A stretch of 64,000 nucleotides of DNA, taken from NCBI RefSeq assembly GCF_000732485.2, contig NZ_JAQV02000020.1:28374-92373 (forward strand), in the 5' to 3' direction. The notes below the pieces were generated by a model, which searched no databases, had not been told where the DNA came from, and saw only the letters and a program-made list of their open reading frames with translations. This DNA comes from Bacillus sp. SJS (GTDB lineage: Bacteria; Bacillota; Bacilli; Bacillales; Bacillaceae). Shown here piece after piece: positions 1 through 8,993 of the stretch. Each line of letters starts with the position of its first letter. The stretch's first letter is position 1. A program made the translations under genes and the position numbers.

Positions 1-2
1 TA

Positions 3-191
3 CTTTTGCTGGCTGGAGAAAAGGATGAAGTAATAGCTCCGGAAAAAACCTTTACAGCAAATGGCCCTCATATTTACCAGTCCGTACTGAATGGAGCAGG
101 CCACATGGGAATGCTTGAGGAACCTGAAACGTTTGTGAAGGTGCTAAAGGATTTTCTGGAAAACTTTGTCCATCCAAAACCGAAGGAATGA
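3..191 (+). CDS. alpha/beta hydrolase, C-terminal fragment (cut by window edge)
   Basis: Only the last 62 or so residues are inside the window, and the reading frame is open to the left edge. The fragment reads LLLAGEKDEVI and later GAGHMGMLEEPETF, followed by an amphipathic C-terminal helix. This is the usual end of an alpha/beta-hydrolase fold: the Asp of GEKD would be the acid and the His of GAGH the base of the catalytic triad. The nucleophile region lies outside, so the substrate cannot be guessed. A strong shared terminator follows. Confidence 0.75.
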   Translation, partial: LLLAGEKDEVIAPEKTFTANGPHIYQSVLNGAGHMGMLEEPETFVKVLKDFLENFVHPKPKE

Positions 192-250
192 TTGATACTT
201 ACTATTTGAAGTGAGCGAGAGTAACAACTGAAAGGTTTGCGATATCAGCC

Positions 251-287
251 AAATAAGAAGACTGCCTGGGCGGCAGTCTTCTTATTT
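251..287. terminator. bidirectional intrinsic terminator
   Basis: A perfect 16-bp inverted repeat (251-266 with 272-287) has a 5-base loop. A-rich and T-rich flanks on both sides let it serve both the hydrolase gene and the convergent zinc-ribbon gene, whose stop codon lies inside the stem. Confidence 0.9.
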
Positions 288-539
288 GTGATTTGAAGGG
301 TGGCTTTCGGCAAATTTAATAAAGGATTGTTCATCTTCTATCAGGCCGCACGACCCGCATTGAACACGCTTTGATGTCCCTTTGTAAGGAAGATGGAAAG
401 GATCCAGTGAGGACGAATCATATTGCTCCATAATTTCTCCAGATTGGGGATTCAATTTAACAGCTTGCGGGTTCTGCTCTAAAATGTGATACCTTGAGCG
501 GTTGGTTTTACAGTTCGGACAAAGATACGGCGAAGTCAT
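282..539 (-). CDS. small zinc-ribbon protein, unknown function
   Basis: An 85-residue protein with an N-terminal CPNC pair (residues 7-10) and a later CGSC pair (about residues 61-64), which together would form a four-cysteine zinc ribbon. No catalytic motif is visible. The start is supported by GGAGGTG just upstream (545-551). It is monocistronic and convergent with the preceding hydrolase. Similar short Bacillus proteins have sometimes been labelled as DNA-alkylation-repair-related; nothing in the sequence itself supports that, so I leave the function open. Confidence 0.7.
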   Translation of the reverse strand: MTSPYLCPNCKTNRSRYHILEQNPQAVKLNPQSGEIMEQYDSSSLDPFHLPYKGTSKRVQCGSCGLIEDEQSFIKFAESHPSNHK

Positions 540-643
540 GAGAGCACCTCCATGCTTGAATATCTTTATCTTTTCTCAAAAGGAAAATATTATTCGAAAA
601 GTAAATGTTCAATCCTTAGAAATACTTACGATCCATAAAAAAT

Positions 644-675
644 CCCCTGCAGCAAATGCGCAGGGGGTTTTCTAT
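644..675 (-). terminator. intrinsic terminator of the MFS efflux gene
   Basis: CCCCTGC (644-650) pairs with GCAGGGG (660-666). Read on the minus strand, the hairpin is followed by a run of T, directly downstream of the efflux gene. Confidence 0.8.
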
Positions 676-678
676 ATT

Positions 679-2274
679 TTACGATTCATTAGCCGCAAAT
701 TTTTGTTCTTCTTTTTCTTTTTCTGCTGTTTCATCCTTGTTGCTCGTTCTCAGCGGAATTTGCTTAAGGAACAAGGTTAAAGCAAAACCAATGGCGATGA
801 CCGCTGAACAGATGAGAAATACATTCGTAAGGCCTGTTTCCAATGTGTGCCGGACACCATTAATCAACTGGGTGATGGCATCCTGATACTGTGGAGGAAT
901 GGACGATTGAATTTTCTCGAGTTTAGCATGATCCATCAGTACCTGCGGATTCATCAGCCCCTCAAGTTTTTCTGAAGGGAGGCCTGCTGGTAATTCAGGC
1001 TTCTCTGCATGGTACATACTGTTATTTAATACAAGTCCCATAATCGCAACCCCTACAGTTCCTCCCGTTTGTCTGAACAGCTGGGAGGAAGCGGTAGCCA
1101 CTCCAAGATACTGGTGACCAACAGCGTTTTGAACGGTCAAGGTAAAGATCGGGAAGCTCATCCCAAGACCTGCCCCAACAATGATGTTATTGATAACAGC
1201 AGTGGCAATCCATGTATTTTCATCCATTAAGGACAATGAGAACATTCCTGCTGACATAACCGCCAAGCCGACTAGAGCATAAATTTTGTATTTTCCTGTT
1301 TTTGTGATGAGAGATCCAGTGATGCTGCTCGCAGCCACCATGGATAGCGTCATCGGCATCATGATCAAGCCTGATACAGCGGCCGATACACCCATTACTC
1401 CCTGAATGAAGAACGGAACATACATAACAGCTCCAAACATTCCGGCGCCTAAAATAAATCCTGCTAAGTTAGACAATGTGAAAATTCTGTTTCTAAACAG
1501 TTCCAATGGCAGAACGGGGCTTTTTGCACGCTTTTCTGCAAAGACGAAAAGTATGAGAGAGACAAAGGTTAGTGCAAATAGTCCGATAATCTGCACGGAG
1601 GACCAATCATAAGTCGTTCCAGCCCATGTGAAGGCAAGGAGTAGCGGGACGATAACCGATGTCAGCAAAATGGAACCGATGTAATCAACGGATTCTGCCT
1701 GCTTTCTCGGTGTGCTTGGGAATAGTGCCATAATGCAAATAAAAGCTAGGATGCCAAAAGGAAGGAATACCCAGAACACCCACTGCCAATTGGCATTATC
1801 AACGATCCAGCCCCCGAAGGTTGGTCCGAAAACACTTGCCAATCCAAAGACAGAGCTCAGGATTCCCTGCCAGCGTCCACGTTCTCTTGGGGAGAAAAGG
1901 TCACCGACGGCTGTAAAGGAAGTGGACATAATCATACCTCCACCAAAGCCCTGTATTCCCCTGAAGATGATAAGCTGAACCATGGTTTGAGAAAATCCAG
2001 CCATAAGCGACCCTGCCATAAAAACTGCAATTCCGATCAGAATAAATGGCTTCCGTCCATAAATATCAGACAGCTTTCCAACCAGAACGGACGTTATGCT
2101 GGAAGTCAGCATGAAAATCGTGAAGACCCAGCTGTAATATTCAAAGCCGCCAAGTTCTGCCACAATTTTCGGCAGTGCTGTACCGACAATGGTCTGGTTT
2201 AATGCGGCAAATAGCATAGCAGCCATTATTGCGATCATAATCGTCACTTTTTTGCGGTGATCTAAATGTTCCAT
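679..2274 (-). CDS. MFS drug efflux transporter, DHA2 (EmrB/QacA) type
   Basis: A 531-residue integral membrane protein with a hydrophobic pattern fitting 14 transmembrane segments, the DHA2 family hallmark. Visible motifs are the motif-A loop GKLSDIYGRKP (about residues 67-77) and, in the fifth helix region, GPTFGGWIVD (motif C). The C-terminal tail is hydrophilic (KDETAEKEKEEQK). It would export lipophilic or cationic compounds using the proton gradient. It is the second gene of a two-gene unit behind a MarR regulator (39-bp gap), the usual layout for inducible efflux; the drug is not predictable. The ATG at 2274 has AGGAGG upstream. Confidence 0.9.
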   Translation of the reverse strand: MEHLDHRKKVTIMIAIMAAMLFAALNQTIVGTALPKIVAELGGFEYYSWVFTIFMLTSSITSVLVGKLSDIYGRKPFILIGIAVFMAGSLMAGFSQTMVQLIIFRGIQGFGGGMIMSTSFTAVGDLFSPRERGRWQGILSSVFGLASVFGPTFGGWIVDNANWQWVFWVFLPFGILAFICIMALFPSTPRKQAESVDYIGSILLTSVIVPLLLAFTWAGTTYDWSSVQIIGLFALTFVSLILFVFAEKRAKSPVLPLELFRNRIFTLSNLAGFILGAGMFGAVMYVPFFIQGVMGVSAAVSGLIMMPMTLSMVAASSITGSLITKTGKYKIYALVGLAVMSAGMFSLSLMDENTWIATAVINNIIVGAGLGMSFPIFTLTVQNAVGHQYLGVATASSQLFRQTGGTVGVAIMGLVLNNSMYHAEKPELPAGLPSEKLEGLMNPQVLMDHAKLEKIQSSIPPQYQDAITQLINGVRHTLETGLTNVFLICSAVIAIGFALTLFLKQIPLRTSNKDETAEKEKEEQKFAANES

Positions 2275-2313
2275 TCTGTTTTGTTCCTCCTATGAGCGCT
2301 TTGCGTTGGATTG

Positions 2314-2742
2314 TTATTCAAAGTCTTTATCAATTTTTTTAAATAAGTGCACAAATGTTTGAAGTTCTTCCTGATTCAGGCTTCCGAACCGTTCAAATAA
2401 ATAGTCGGTTTTCTTTTTTTCAAGCTCCATTAATTTTTTTGTCCCTGCATCCGTAATGCCGATATGAATAATTCTCCGGTCAGATTCGGCTCTGGAGCGT
2501 TCTATTAGCCCTTTGCCGACGAGTGAATCCGCCATAGACGTAATATGGCTAGCTGAAACATCAAGCTTTTTGGAAAGATCAGATGATTTTAATGTTCCGT
2601 CACAGTGAAGTGATTTTAATATGAAGAATTCATTTCTTGAGATTTCTTTTTCCAATATGCTGTTAACGCCTTGGCGAAGCTGGCGGAATACCCTCCTCAG
2701 CAGGCCTTCCATTTCATAAAGAAGCTCTTCCTTATCATTCAA
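2314..2742 (-). CDS. MarR-family transcriptional regulator of the efflux pump
   Basis: A 142-residue winged-helix regulator. The helix-turn-helix and wing are visible at about residues 55-100 (LKSSDLSKKLDVSASHITSM, then RAESDRRIIHIGIT). The DRR signature of the wing is typical of MarR. The start is TTG with GGGAGAG just upstream; the next in-frame ATG would remove part of the N-terminal dimerisation helix. It is transcribed first, ahead of the DHA2 transporter, so it probably represses both genes and responds to a pump substrate. No cysteine suggests thiol sensing. Its likely operator is the perfect inverted repeat immediately upstream. Confidence 0.9.
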   Translation of the reverse strand: MNDKEELLYEMEGLLRRVFRQLRQGVNSILEKEISRNEFFILKSLHCDGTLKSSDLSKKLDVSASHITSMADSLVGKGLIERSRAESDRRIIHIGITDAGTKKLMELEKKKTDYLFERFGSLNQEELQTFVHLFKKIDKDFE

Positions 2743-2762
2743 ACGCTCTCCCTGCCTTCTTG

Positions 2763-2822
2763 AAAAAATACTTAAGTAACTGAACTATTAATTAGATTAA
2801 GTATTTTTTCTCTTCCTGTCAA
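2763..2822 (-). promoter_or_regulatory. MarR promoter with overlapping inverted-repeat operator
   Basis: A perfect 13-bp inverted repeat, AAAAAATACTTAA (2763-2775) with TTAAGTATTTTTT (2797-2809), lies just upstream of the regulator gene. On the minus strand a TTGACA hexamer (2822-2817) sits next to it, so the repeat covers the spacer and the expected -10 region. This is an autorepression layout; the -10 itself (TAATCT-like) is weak. Confidence 0.7.
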
Positions 2823-2893
2823 GAATAATAAACCGGTAATCTTTACATGCCCGTCCATATGTTAAGCAAGTTTCTTTTCCTGGCGATGGCAGG

Positions 2894-2902
2894 TGGTATA
2901 AT
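2894..2902 (+). promoter_or_regulatory. extended -10 promoter of msrAB
   Basis: TGG followed directly by TATAAT (2897-2902) forms an extended -10 element 30 bp upstream of the msrAB start. No good -35 hexamer is seen, as is common with extended -10 promoters. Confidence 0.55.
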
Positions 2903-2931
2903 AATAATATGAATATAAAGCGAGGTGTCTA

Positions 2932-3888
2932 ATGATGAAACAAACAGAATTGGCGACTTTTGCCGGAGGGTGCTTCTGGTGCATGGTCCAGCCTTTTGAT
3001 GAGATGCCGGGAATCGAGCGGGTTGTCTCAGGCTACACAGGAGGCACTGTTGAAAATCCCACCTATGAACAAGTATGCTCCAATCAGACAGGTCATTATG
3101 AGGCGGTTCAAATAACTTTTCAGCCCGACGTTTTTCCATATGAAAAGCTTCTTGAACTTTTCTGGCAGCAAATCGATCCGACTGACGCGGGCGGCCAGTT
3201 CTTTGACCGCGGTGAATCCTATAAAACCGCTATTTTTTATCACAGCGCAGAGCAGGAGCGCCTTGCTGAACAATCGAAGGTAAAGCTTCAGGAGAGCGGG
3301 AAATTCAGCAAGCCGATTGTAACAGAGATTATACCGGCATCGGTTTTTTACCCGGCTGAGGAGTATCATCAGGATTACTATAAAAAAAATTCAGCTCACT
3401 ATAACCGTTACAAAACAGGTTCAGGCAGAGCAAAATTCATAGAAGACCATTGGAAAAACAACGATGGAAAAAAAGACATTATTCAATCGCTGACTCCTAT
3501 GCAATATGAAGTCACACAAAATAATGGAACAGAGCCTCCATTCCGAAATGAATACTGGGATAACAAAGAAGAGGGCATTTATGTAGATATCGTTTCCGGA
3601 AAACCTCTTTTCAGTTCAACAGAACAGTACGATGCAGGGTGCGGCTGGCCAAGCTTTACAAAGCCGATTGATGAAGAGGAAGTTGATGAAAAAATGGATT
3701 TCACCCACGGTATGGTTCGAACCGAGGTGCGAAGCAAAACGGCTGATTCCCATCTGGGCCATGTGTTTAACGACGGACCAGGACCGAATGGACTAAGGTA
3801 TTGCATTAATTCCGCAGCATTGAAGTTCATACCAAAAAGTGAGCTAGCTGAAAAAGGATACGAACGATACAGTGTTTTATTTGATTGA
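2932..3888 (+). CDS. msrAB: bifunctional methionine sulfoxide reductase MsrA-MsrB
   Basis: A 318-residue fusion of both stereospecific methionine sulfoxide reductases. MsrA occupies about residues 5-165, with the catalytic GGCFWC motif at residues 12-17. MsrB occupies about residues 180-318, with [19 protein letters not shown] and the catalytic cysteine in RYCINSAAL. The paired CxxC zinc sites of zinc-type MsrB are not seen, so this is probably a zinc-free form. It repairs oxidised methionine in the cytoplasm using thioredoxin. Two ATG codons are adjacent at the start; GAGGTG upstream fits either. It is monocistronic with its own promoter and terminator. Confidence 0.95.
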   Translation: MMKQTELATFAGGCFWCMVQPFDEMPGIERVVSGYTGGTVENPTYEQVCSNQTGHYEAVQITFQPDVFPYEKLLELFWQQIDPTDAGGQFFDRGESYKTAIFYHSAEQERLAEQSKVKLQESGKFSKPIVTEIIPASVFYPAEEYHQDYYKKNSAHYNRYKTGSGRAKFIEDHWKNNDGKKDIIQSLTPMQYEVTQNNGTEPPFRNEYWDNKEEGIYVDIVSGKPLFSSTEQYDAGCGWPSFTKPIDEEEVDEKMDFTHGMVRTEVRSKTADSHLGHVFNDGPGPNGLRYCINSAALKFIPKSELAEKGYERYSVLFD

Positions 3889-3894
3889 TGAAAG

Positions 3895-3925
3895 AAGGCT
3901 GCCGGTTAACCCGGCAGCCTTTGCT
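3895..3925 (+). terminator. intrinsic terminator of msrAB
   Basis: AAGGCTGCCGG and its complement CCGGCAGCCTT form a stem with a short loop just after the msrAB stop, followed by a T-containing tail. Confidence 0.85.
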
Positions 3926-3929
3926 TTTT

Positions 3930-4622
3930 CAGAAAAAAAATCTTTCTTTTTCTTCCTTCTAGCCAGTTCCCTGAAAATACAGTTTTAACCAGGTTTTTTA
4001 AACCCATCTTTCATTTGCACATACATATTCCGTCACTGATTAATAGATTAGATTAGTATATATCGCAAGTAAGGAAAGATCGCTTCCATTAGTTTAGTTC
4101 CAATGAATAAATTGTATATGCTCTAATTTTCTTTGAAAACACCTCTTCAGGCAGTTTTAGCTTCTTTCTCAGTTATTTTTCCCATCATTCCATCATCTGC
4201 TTACGATTACTGCGTTTTATTGTTTGACGATACCAGAGTTAAAAACTCGATTCGGATGTTAATAATGAGATTATTTAAAATGGAGTTGGCGAAAGTTACG
4301 TTCTAATCTGTTCAAAATGCAATATATTTGATGTTCAGATTGAAAATAATTGAGATTAAAACACGAATATAGTTAAGCCTTTAAGGACTCGTGAGGTTAA
4401 TTATGGAGATGCTATCCACTCATCTTTGAAGAATGTTCAATTAAGTAATTGAGTGAAAAATCCGCAAATTTACTAGGTCATTTACTAGAAACTAAATTTC
4501 TATAAATAAATATAATGCATAGATCAGTATGCTTGAATTACTAGTATCAAAATAAGTTGCTGCACCTTTAAACTGGAATCCAGGACTAAAGGAAAAACTA
4601 ATTTTAGGGGGTATTTGCATTT
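3930..4622. other. gene-free AT-rich stretch before the collagen-like gene
   Basis: About 690 bp with no convincing reading frame on either strand and stops scattered in all frames. It must hold the promoter of the collagen-like gene, but I cannot point to a convincing sigma-A, sigma-E or sigma-K pair. The ribosome site (AGGGGG, about 4608) is clear. Confidence 0.6.
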
Positions 4623-5786
4623 ATGGCCACCTTATCAACAGGCCCAATAGAAAACAATTCGGTGGGAGGGATTAGACCTAGCCAACAGGTTACAGTAAAA
4701 ATTGACAACCGTGACTCTGTGAACAACTCTACAATACTCATTCAAGGATATACATTAAACGGGACGAGAATATTATATGTAAGCGAATTATTTAGTGTAA
4801 ATCCGAATCAGGTTGTGACAAAAACCTATTTTGCTGATGTTGAAGGTTTTGAATTTATCTTTAATATTTCAGGACTTGGAGAAGGACAAACGGAAGTCTC
4901 TGTGTGGGGGAAAAATTCTTCAGGCCAGCTTGTAGCTGCTCACAGACTAGTCTCGGACGAGCTAATAGGCACACAGCAAAATGTAAGTGGAGTGACGGGT
5001 GCAACGGGAGCGACAGGTCCAGCTGGTCCAGTGGGAGCAACAGGTCCAGCGGGAGCGACCGGAGCAACAGGCACAGCCGGAGCAACAGGTCCAGCGGGAG
5101 CAACCGGAGCAACAGGCACAGCCGGAGCAACAGGTACAGCCGGAGCAACCGGAGCAACAGGCACAGCCGGAGCAACAGGAGCCACAGGCACAGCGGGAGC
5201 GACCGGAGCAACAGGTCCAGCGGGAGCAACCGGAGCCACAGGCACAGCCGGAGCGACCGGAGCAACAGGCACAGCCGGAGCGACCGGAGCAACAGGTCCA
5301 GCGGGAGCAACGGGAGCAACAGGTCCAGCGGGAGCAACGGGAGCAACAGGTCCAGCGGGAGCAACGGGAGCAGCGGGAGCTACAGGAGCACCAACGCTCG
5401 GCTTTAGTAATAATACAGGAACAATTACCGTATTTCCGCCATTGAATACTGAAACCGTTGTTGCGAGCGTAACAACTTCAGTATTAGCTGGCCAGAATAT
5501 TAAAATTGATTTTGCTTTAGCGTATGAGTTGGTTACGACCGCCAATAGTACGTTTACTGCTGAATTTAGAATATATCGGGATGCAACCTTTATTAGTACA
5601 AGAATTTTGAATCGAGCGATTACTTCAGCAGGTGCTCAAAGATTTGATATTGCTAACACTTATGTAGATACCGCTCCAGCTGCAAATCCTGCTTCCGTTT
5701 ACCAGGTTCGAGTCATTCAGACTCAAGCAACGAATGTGACGACTGGAGCAGCAGTTAACCGAAATTTAAACTTGATTAAATTCTAA
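4623..5786 (+). CDS. collagen-like surface (probable spore outer-layer) protein
   Basis: A 387-residue protein in three parts. Residues 1-122 form a globular leader domain beginning [12 protein letters not shown]. Residues 123-257 are about 45 uninterrupted Gly-X-Y triplets, mostly GAT, GPA and GTA in nine-residue units. Residues 258-387 form a beta-rich C-terminal domain ([14 protein letters not shown] to the end) that could trimerise, as in BclA-type proteins. There is no secretion signal, as expected for a protein assembled on the spore from the mother cell. The many Y-position threonines are possible O-glycan sites. Its leader domain recurs alone at 8994-9350, and glycosyltransferase genes lie between the two. 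The spore location is inferred from family architecture and neighbours; the leader domain is not one I can name. Confidence 0.85.
   Translation: MATLSTGPIENNSVGGIRPSQQVTVKIDNRDSVNNSTILIQGYTLNGTRILYVSELFSVNPNQVVTKTYFADVEGFEFIFNISGLGEGQTEVSVWGKNSSGQLVAAHRLVSDELIGTQQNVSGVTGATGATGPAGPVGATGPAGATGATGTAGATGPAGATGATGTAGATGTAGATGATGTAGATGATGTAGATGATGPAGATGATGTAGATGATGTAGATGATGPAGATGATGPAGATGATGPAGATGAAGATGAPTLGFSNNTGTITVFPPLNTETVVASVTTSVLAGQNIKIDFALAYELVTTANSTFTAEFRIYRDATFISTRILNRAITSAGAQRFDIANTYVDTAPAANPASVYQVRVIQTQATNVTTGAAVNRNLNLIKF
4989..5393 (+). repeat. 27-bp in-frame tandem repeat coding for Gly-X-Thr triplets
   Basis: About 405 bp of near-identical 27-bp units (GAT-GAT-GPA or GAT-GAT-GTA in protein). 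The codons are highly uniform (gga gca aca), so copy number should vary between strains. Long open frames in other phases and on the opposite strand here are by-products of the period being a multiple of three. Confidence 0.9.
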
Positions 5787-5829
5787 TTAAAGAATTAAGA
5801 TGCCTTTTAAATCTTTCCCCTGTAGGATT

Positions 5830-5866
5830 GACCCTTAGAATAAGGGTCATCTTATAGGGTCTTTTT
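5830..5866 (+). terminator. probable terminator of the collagen-like gene
   Basis: GACCCTTA (5830-5837) and TAAGGGTC (5841-5848) form a hairpin. A second GGGTC just before a T5 run (5857-5866) could form an alternative stem with the same left arm. Confidence 0.6.
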
Positions 5867-6507
5867 GTGGAGAAACCAATGGGTCTAAAGAGATGGAAAT
5901 AAAAAAATAGCGATAAACTCATATCTCAAATCTAACCACATAAGTAATACTGGTCCCTATATAGGATAACGTTAAGAAGACAGGACAGTTCGACTAAGAA
6001 GCTAGTTTTGAGAAGTGAGTATGATTCTAATGCATTGAAACTCATCTGGAAGAAAACGGTGAGCGCTGATTAAGGAATTTTAGATGCAGACAACAAAGAC
6101 GGAATTCCCCTTAGTGGAGAAGTATAATCGGCTGGAAGCGAATCATTATTTACTACCAGCGGAATACGAACTGCTAAAAAGATGCGACTATCTGAAAGGA
6201 ATCTGACCAAAAAGAGAAAACACTCCTCTAAATATTTCGTCTGATTCGGAAAGCCATTGAAAAGACATGGTTAATAAAACCTGAAAATCCTTGAAGAAAC
6301 CAGAAATATAGAGATATATGACGATCAAAAAAATGATGACCCCTGTATAAAGCAGAAATCATCTTCTTTAAATATCTACCTTTTATATAAGTGTCCTTGA
6401 CAAGGGATACAGATTTATAATTACTGTTTGGTCTAATGATGAAAAAACACAGAGTTCAGTGTCAAGGATATTAAAAAAGGTGAAATATAAAAACTGCGAT
6501 TCTTTTC
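5867..6507. other. gene-poor stretch, possible decayed DNA
   Basis: About 640 bp without a convincing gene. One short frame (6084-6206, plus, 40 codons, starting MQTTKTEFPLVEKYNRLEAN) looks protein-like in composition but has no ribosome site and ends abruptly. It may be a remnant of a lost gene; I could not recognise the family. Confidence 0.4.
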
Positions 6508-7224
6508 TCAAAATGGATGATATAAATGCATCCAAAGGAGTGGACGGTACTTGCTTTCAAGTTGAAATACTTCCGAAAGGATCTGGGGCTGATATTTTCT
6601 TGTACCCGCTTCAATATGCGTGCGGAATTGGATGAGGATTTCATCGATATAATGCAGATCGTAGCCGGCAAGAATCATCCTAAACCACATATCATAATCA
6701 TGGGTGTACTTCCATTGGGGGTCAAAATAACCGACCTTTTCGAAGCATTCTTTTTTCATAAGGATGGTACAGCCGTTAACTGGATTTCCCTGGAGAAAAA
6801 ATTGGGGCACCTCTTTTAAATCGGCAGTAAACCGCTTTCCGCACCAGGGAATCAATACCGTATTATTTTCATCGATGTAGTCATAGTTGGTAAAGCTGAA
6901 GTCTGCCCCATGCGTTAGCATATAAGTCATTTGCTTTTGAATTTTTTCTGGCAGGAAATAGTCATCCGATGACAGCCAGGCAATGTATTCTCCAGAAGCT
7001 GTTTCAATCCCCTTATTCAGCGCAGTAGCGGTTCCTCCATTTTCTTTTCTTAGATAAACAATCCTGTCAAGAAAGGGTGCTAATTTTTCCATATGGGCAG
7101 TTGATCCATCGTCCACAACGATGACTTCTATGTTCGGATACGTTTGGTTCAGAGAACTCTGAATAGCCTGTTCTACATAAGAACAATTGAAAAACGGGAT
7201 GATGATCGACACTTTTGGAGTCAT
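6508..7224 (-). CDS. glycosyltransferase family 2
   Basis: A 238-residue GT-A transferase. The nucleotide-sugar fold is visible as VSIIIPFFN (residues 5-13), VVDDGS (36-41), ENGGTATALNKGI (61-73) and the metal-binding SSDD (85-88), with the acceptor-side HDYDMWFRM further on. It should transfer a sugar from a nucleotide donor in the cytoplasm. GGGAG precedes the ATG. It faces away from the next glycosyltransferase gene, with about 200 bp shared between them. The C-terminus is short, with no membrane segment. Donor and acceptor cannot be told, but the collagen-like protein or a surface glycan are likely targets from context. Confidence 0.85.
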   Translation of the reverse strand: MTPKVSIIIPFFNCSYVEQAIQSSLNQTYPNIEVIVVDDGSTAHMEKLAPFLDRIVYLRKENGGTATALNKGIETASGEYIAWLSSDDYFLPEKIQKQMTYMLTHGADFSFTNYDYIDENNTVLIPWCGKRFTADLKEVPQFFLQGNPVNGCTILMKKECFEKVGYFDPQWKYTHDYDMWFRMILAGYDLHYIDEILIQFRTHIEAGTRKYQPQILSEVFQLESKYRPLLWMHLYHPF

Positions 7225-7424
7225 TATATAATCTCCCTTACATCATTTTGCTGTGCTTCAATCCACATGATATGAAAATTCATCAAATCGGTCAGGACAT
7301 CCATCCAGTTTCATAAAAAACTGATAAAATAGCTCATTCCAATCTCAGCATTTGAACATAGAAATGAAAAGGAATAGATAAGTGGTCCGAAGCCTGGAAA
7401 TATTGAAGAGAAAGGAATTTTAAA

Positions 7425-8489
7425 ATGGATATACTTTTCATTTATTACGTGCCGAGCGGCGGTGTAGAAACGCTGAACAGGCAAAGATCGGCAGCATTAA
7501 AAGCGGCAGGGATCCAGAGTCATTTTTTGTACTATAGGATGGAAAGAACGCTTGTAAATGATCATGAAGCCCCCTTGCATATTAAAAGTGACGAAAATGA
7601 AATAAGGAGTTTAATTGAATCAACCCGTTTTGATGCAATTGTCGTGACGTCAGATTATCTCCTTCTTCCAAAGATCCGCAGCTGGGGATACACGGGAAAG
7701 CTGATTTTCGAAATTCAGGGTTTAGGATCACAGGAAACGGCAAGGACTGTACTCACTTATGCCATTTCGTACATTACCCCGTCTGCAAACTGCATTCTAA
7801 GCTCCAAAACCCCTCATATCATGCAAATGCTTGGTGAACTCTATCCTGGATTTCCTGCTTATTTTATGGACAATTGCTTTGATGCAGAGCGATTTACCCA
7901 CCGGACCTCTGCAGCATCCGTTAAGCCGATTATAGGATGGATTGGACGATTGGAAGATAATAAAAATTGGAGAGAATTTCTATTAATCGCCCATCTCTTT
8001 TCCAACGCTTTTTTTCTGGATGCAGACTTTTATATGTTCGAGGATCATACACTTTCCGCACCTGAAGAAAGAGCGCAATTCGATGCTTTGAGGAACATGT
8101 TGGGTCTTGAAAGCAAACTTACCGTTCTTTCAAATATACCGAACCAGGAAATGACGGAATACTTTTCCAGAATGGCGGATTCAGGAGGTTTTCTCTGTTC
8201 GACCTCCAAGGTTGAAGGATTCGGATACGCGATTGTAGAGGCGATGAGCTGCGGCTGTCCGGTTTTATCTACTAATTCGGATGGGGTACAAAGCTCCATT
8301 ATTCATAACGTGACTGGGAAATTTTATACACTCGGGAACATCCATGAGGCTTGTTTAGAAGGGCTGGAATTGATTCAAAATAAAGAGACAAGGGCACGTA
8401 TACAGGCATCTGCATTAGCGCATATTAAAGAGCATTTCAGCAATCAAAAGTACAGTCAGAGCTTTTTGGAGATGCTGTGCAGCATTTGA
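7425..8489 (+). CDS. glycosyltransferase family 4 (GT-B fold)
   Basis: A 354-residue transferase. The N-terminal half starts MDILFIYYVPSGGVETLNRQR, the acceptor-side fold of GT4 enzymes. The C-terminal half has IGWIGRLEDNKNW and the family's E-x7-E motif, EGFGYAIVEAMSCGCPVL, which binds the nucleotide-sugar. It is cytoplasmic with no membrane segment. A G-rich ribosome site precedes the ATG. It lies between the two genes that carry the shared leader domain, so it may glycosylate one of those proteins (inference). Confidence 0.85.
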   Translation: MDILFIYYVPSGGVETLNRQRSAALKAAGIQSHFLYYRMERTLVNDHEAPLHIKSDENEIRSLIESTRFDAIVVTSDYLLLPKIRSWGYTGKLIFEIQGLGSQETARTVLTYAISYITPSANCILSSKTPHIMQMLGELYPGFPAYFMDNCFDAERFTHRTSAASVKPIIGWIGRLEDNKNWREFLLIAHLFSNAFFLDADFYMFEDHTLSAPEERAQFDALRNMLGLESKLTVLSNIPNQEMTEYFSRMADSGGFLCSTSKVEGFGYAIVEAMSCGCPVLSTNSDGVQSSIIHNVTGKFYTLGNIHEACLEGLELIQNKETRARIQASALAHIKEHFSNQKYSQSFLEMLCSI

Positions 8490-8518
8490 ACGCTTTAATG
8501 GAATAAATGAAATAATCA

Positions 8519-8550
8519 GCGTTCATTGACTTATTTCGTGAACGCTTTTT
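8519..8550 (+). terminator. intrinsic terminator of the GT4 gene
   Basis: GCGTTCA (8519-8525) pairs with TGAACGC (8539-8545), followed by TTTTT. Confidence 0.8.
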
Positions 8551-8993
8551 CAAGTTTACACAATTGCTGAAGGTCTAGTGATATTTAAAATTAATACATA
8601 GAACTTTTCTTGGTATATCCCATTAATGCGAATCCTTTGCTGACAAGTCATACATATTTAACCCCCTTTAAGACAACCAGGAACAAAAAGGCTGTTCTGA
8701 TCAATTGAGTATCCTTAAAGATTATTAAAACAATACTTGGTTTATTAAGAAATATAAATGGGAGTGTCAAATCAATAAATAAGGAAAGAGACTACTAGTT
8801 TGATAGGACAAATACGTAAGCCATATTTGAGCGGCTGAATAACATAGAAGTGTAGGTGCTGATGAGTTGGATCGTTGAGGGGATGGGGAGAAACATAATG
8901 TTCCAACCTTTGCTGCAGCCAGTTACATTATCGTGCCGAAAGTAATGATTTCTCCTATTGGACAGGTTTTATATTTTGCAGGGAGGTTGTTGG
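8551..8993. other. gene-free stretch upstream of the leader-domain gene
   Basis: About 440 bp with no gene seen on either strand. It should contain the promoter of the following gene, but I found no convincing sigma-factor pair. The ribosome site GGGAGG (8981-8986) closes it. Confidence 0.5.

Noticed and set aside
4861..5545. Long frames antisense to and out of phase with the collagen repeats
   Set aside because: They are products of the 27-bp period and GC-rich codons; their translations are low-complexity and no ribosome site fits.
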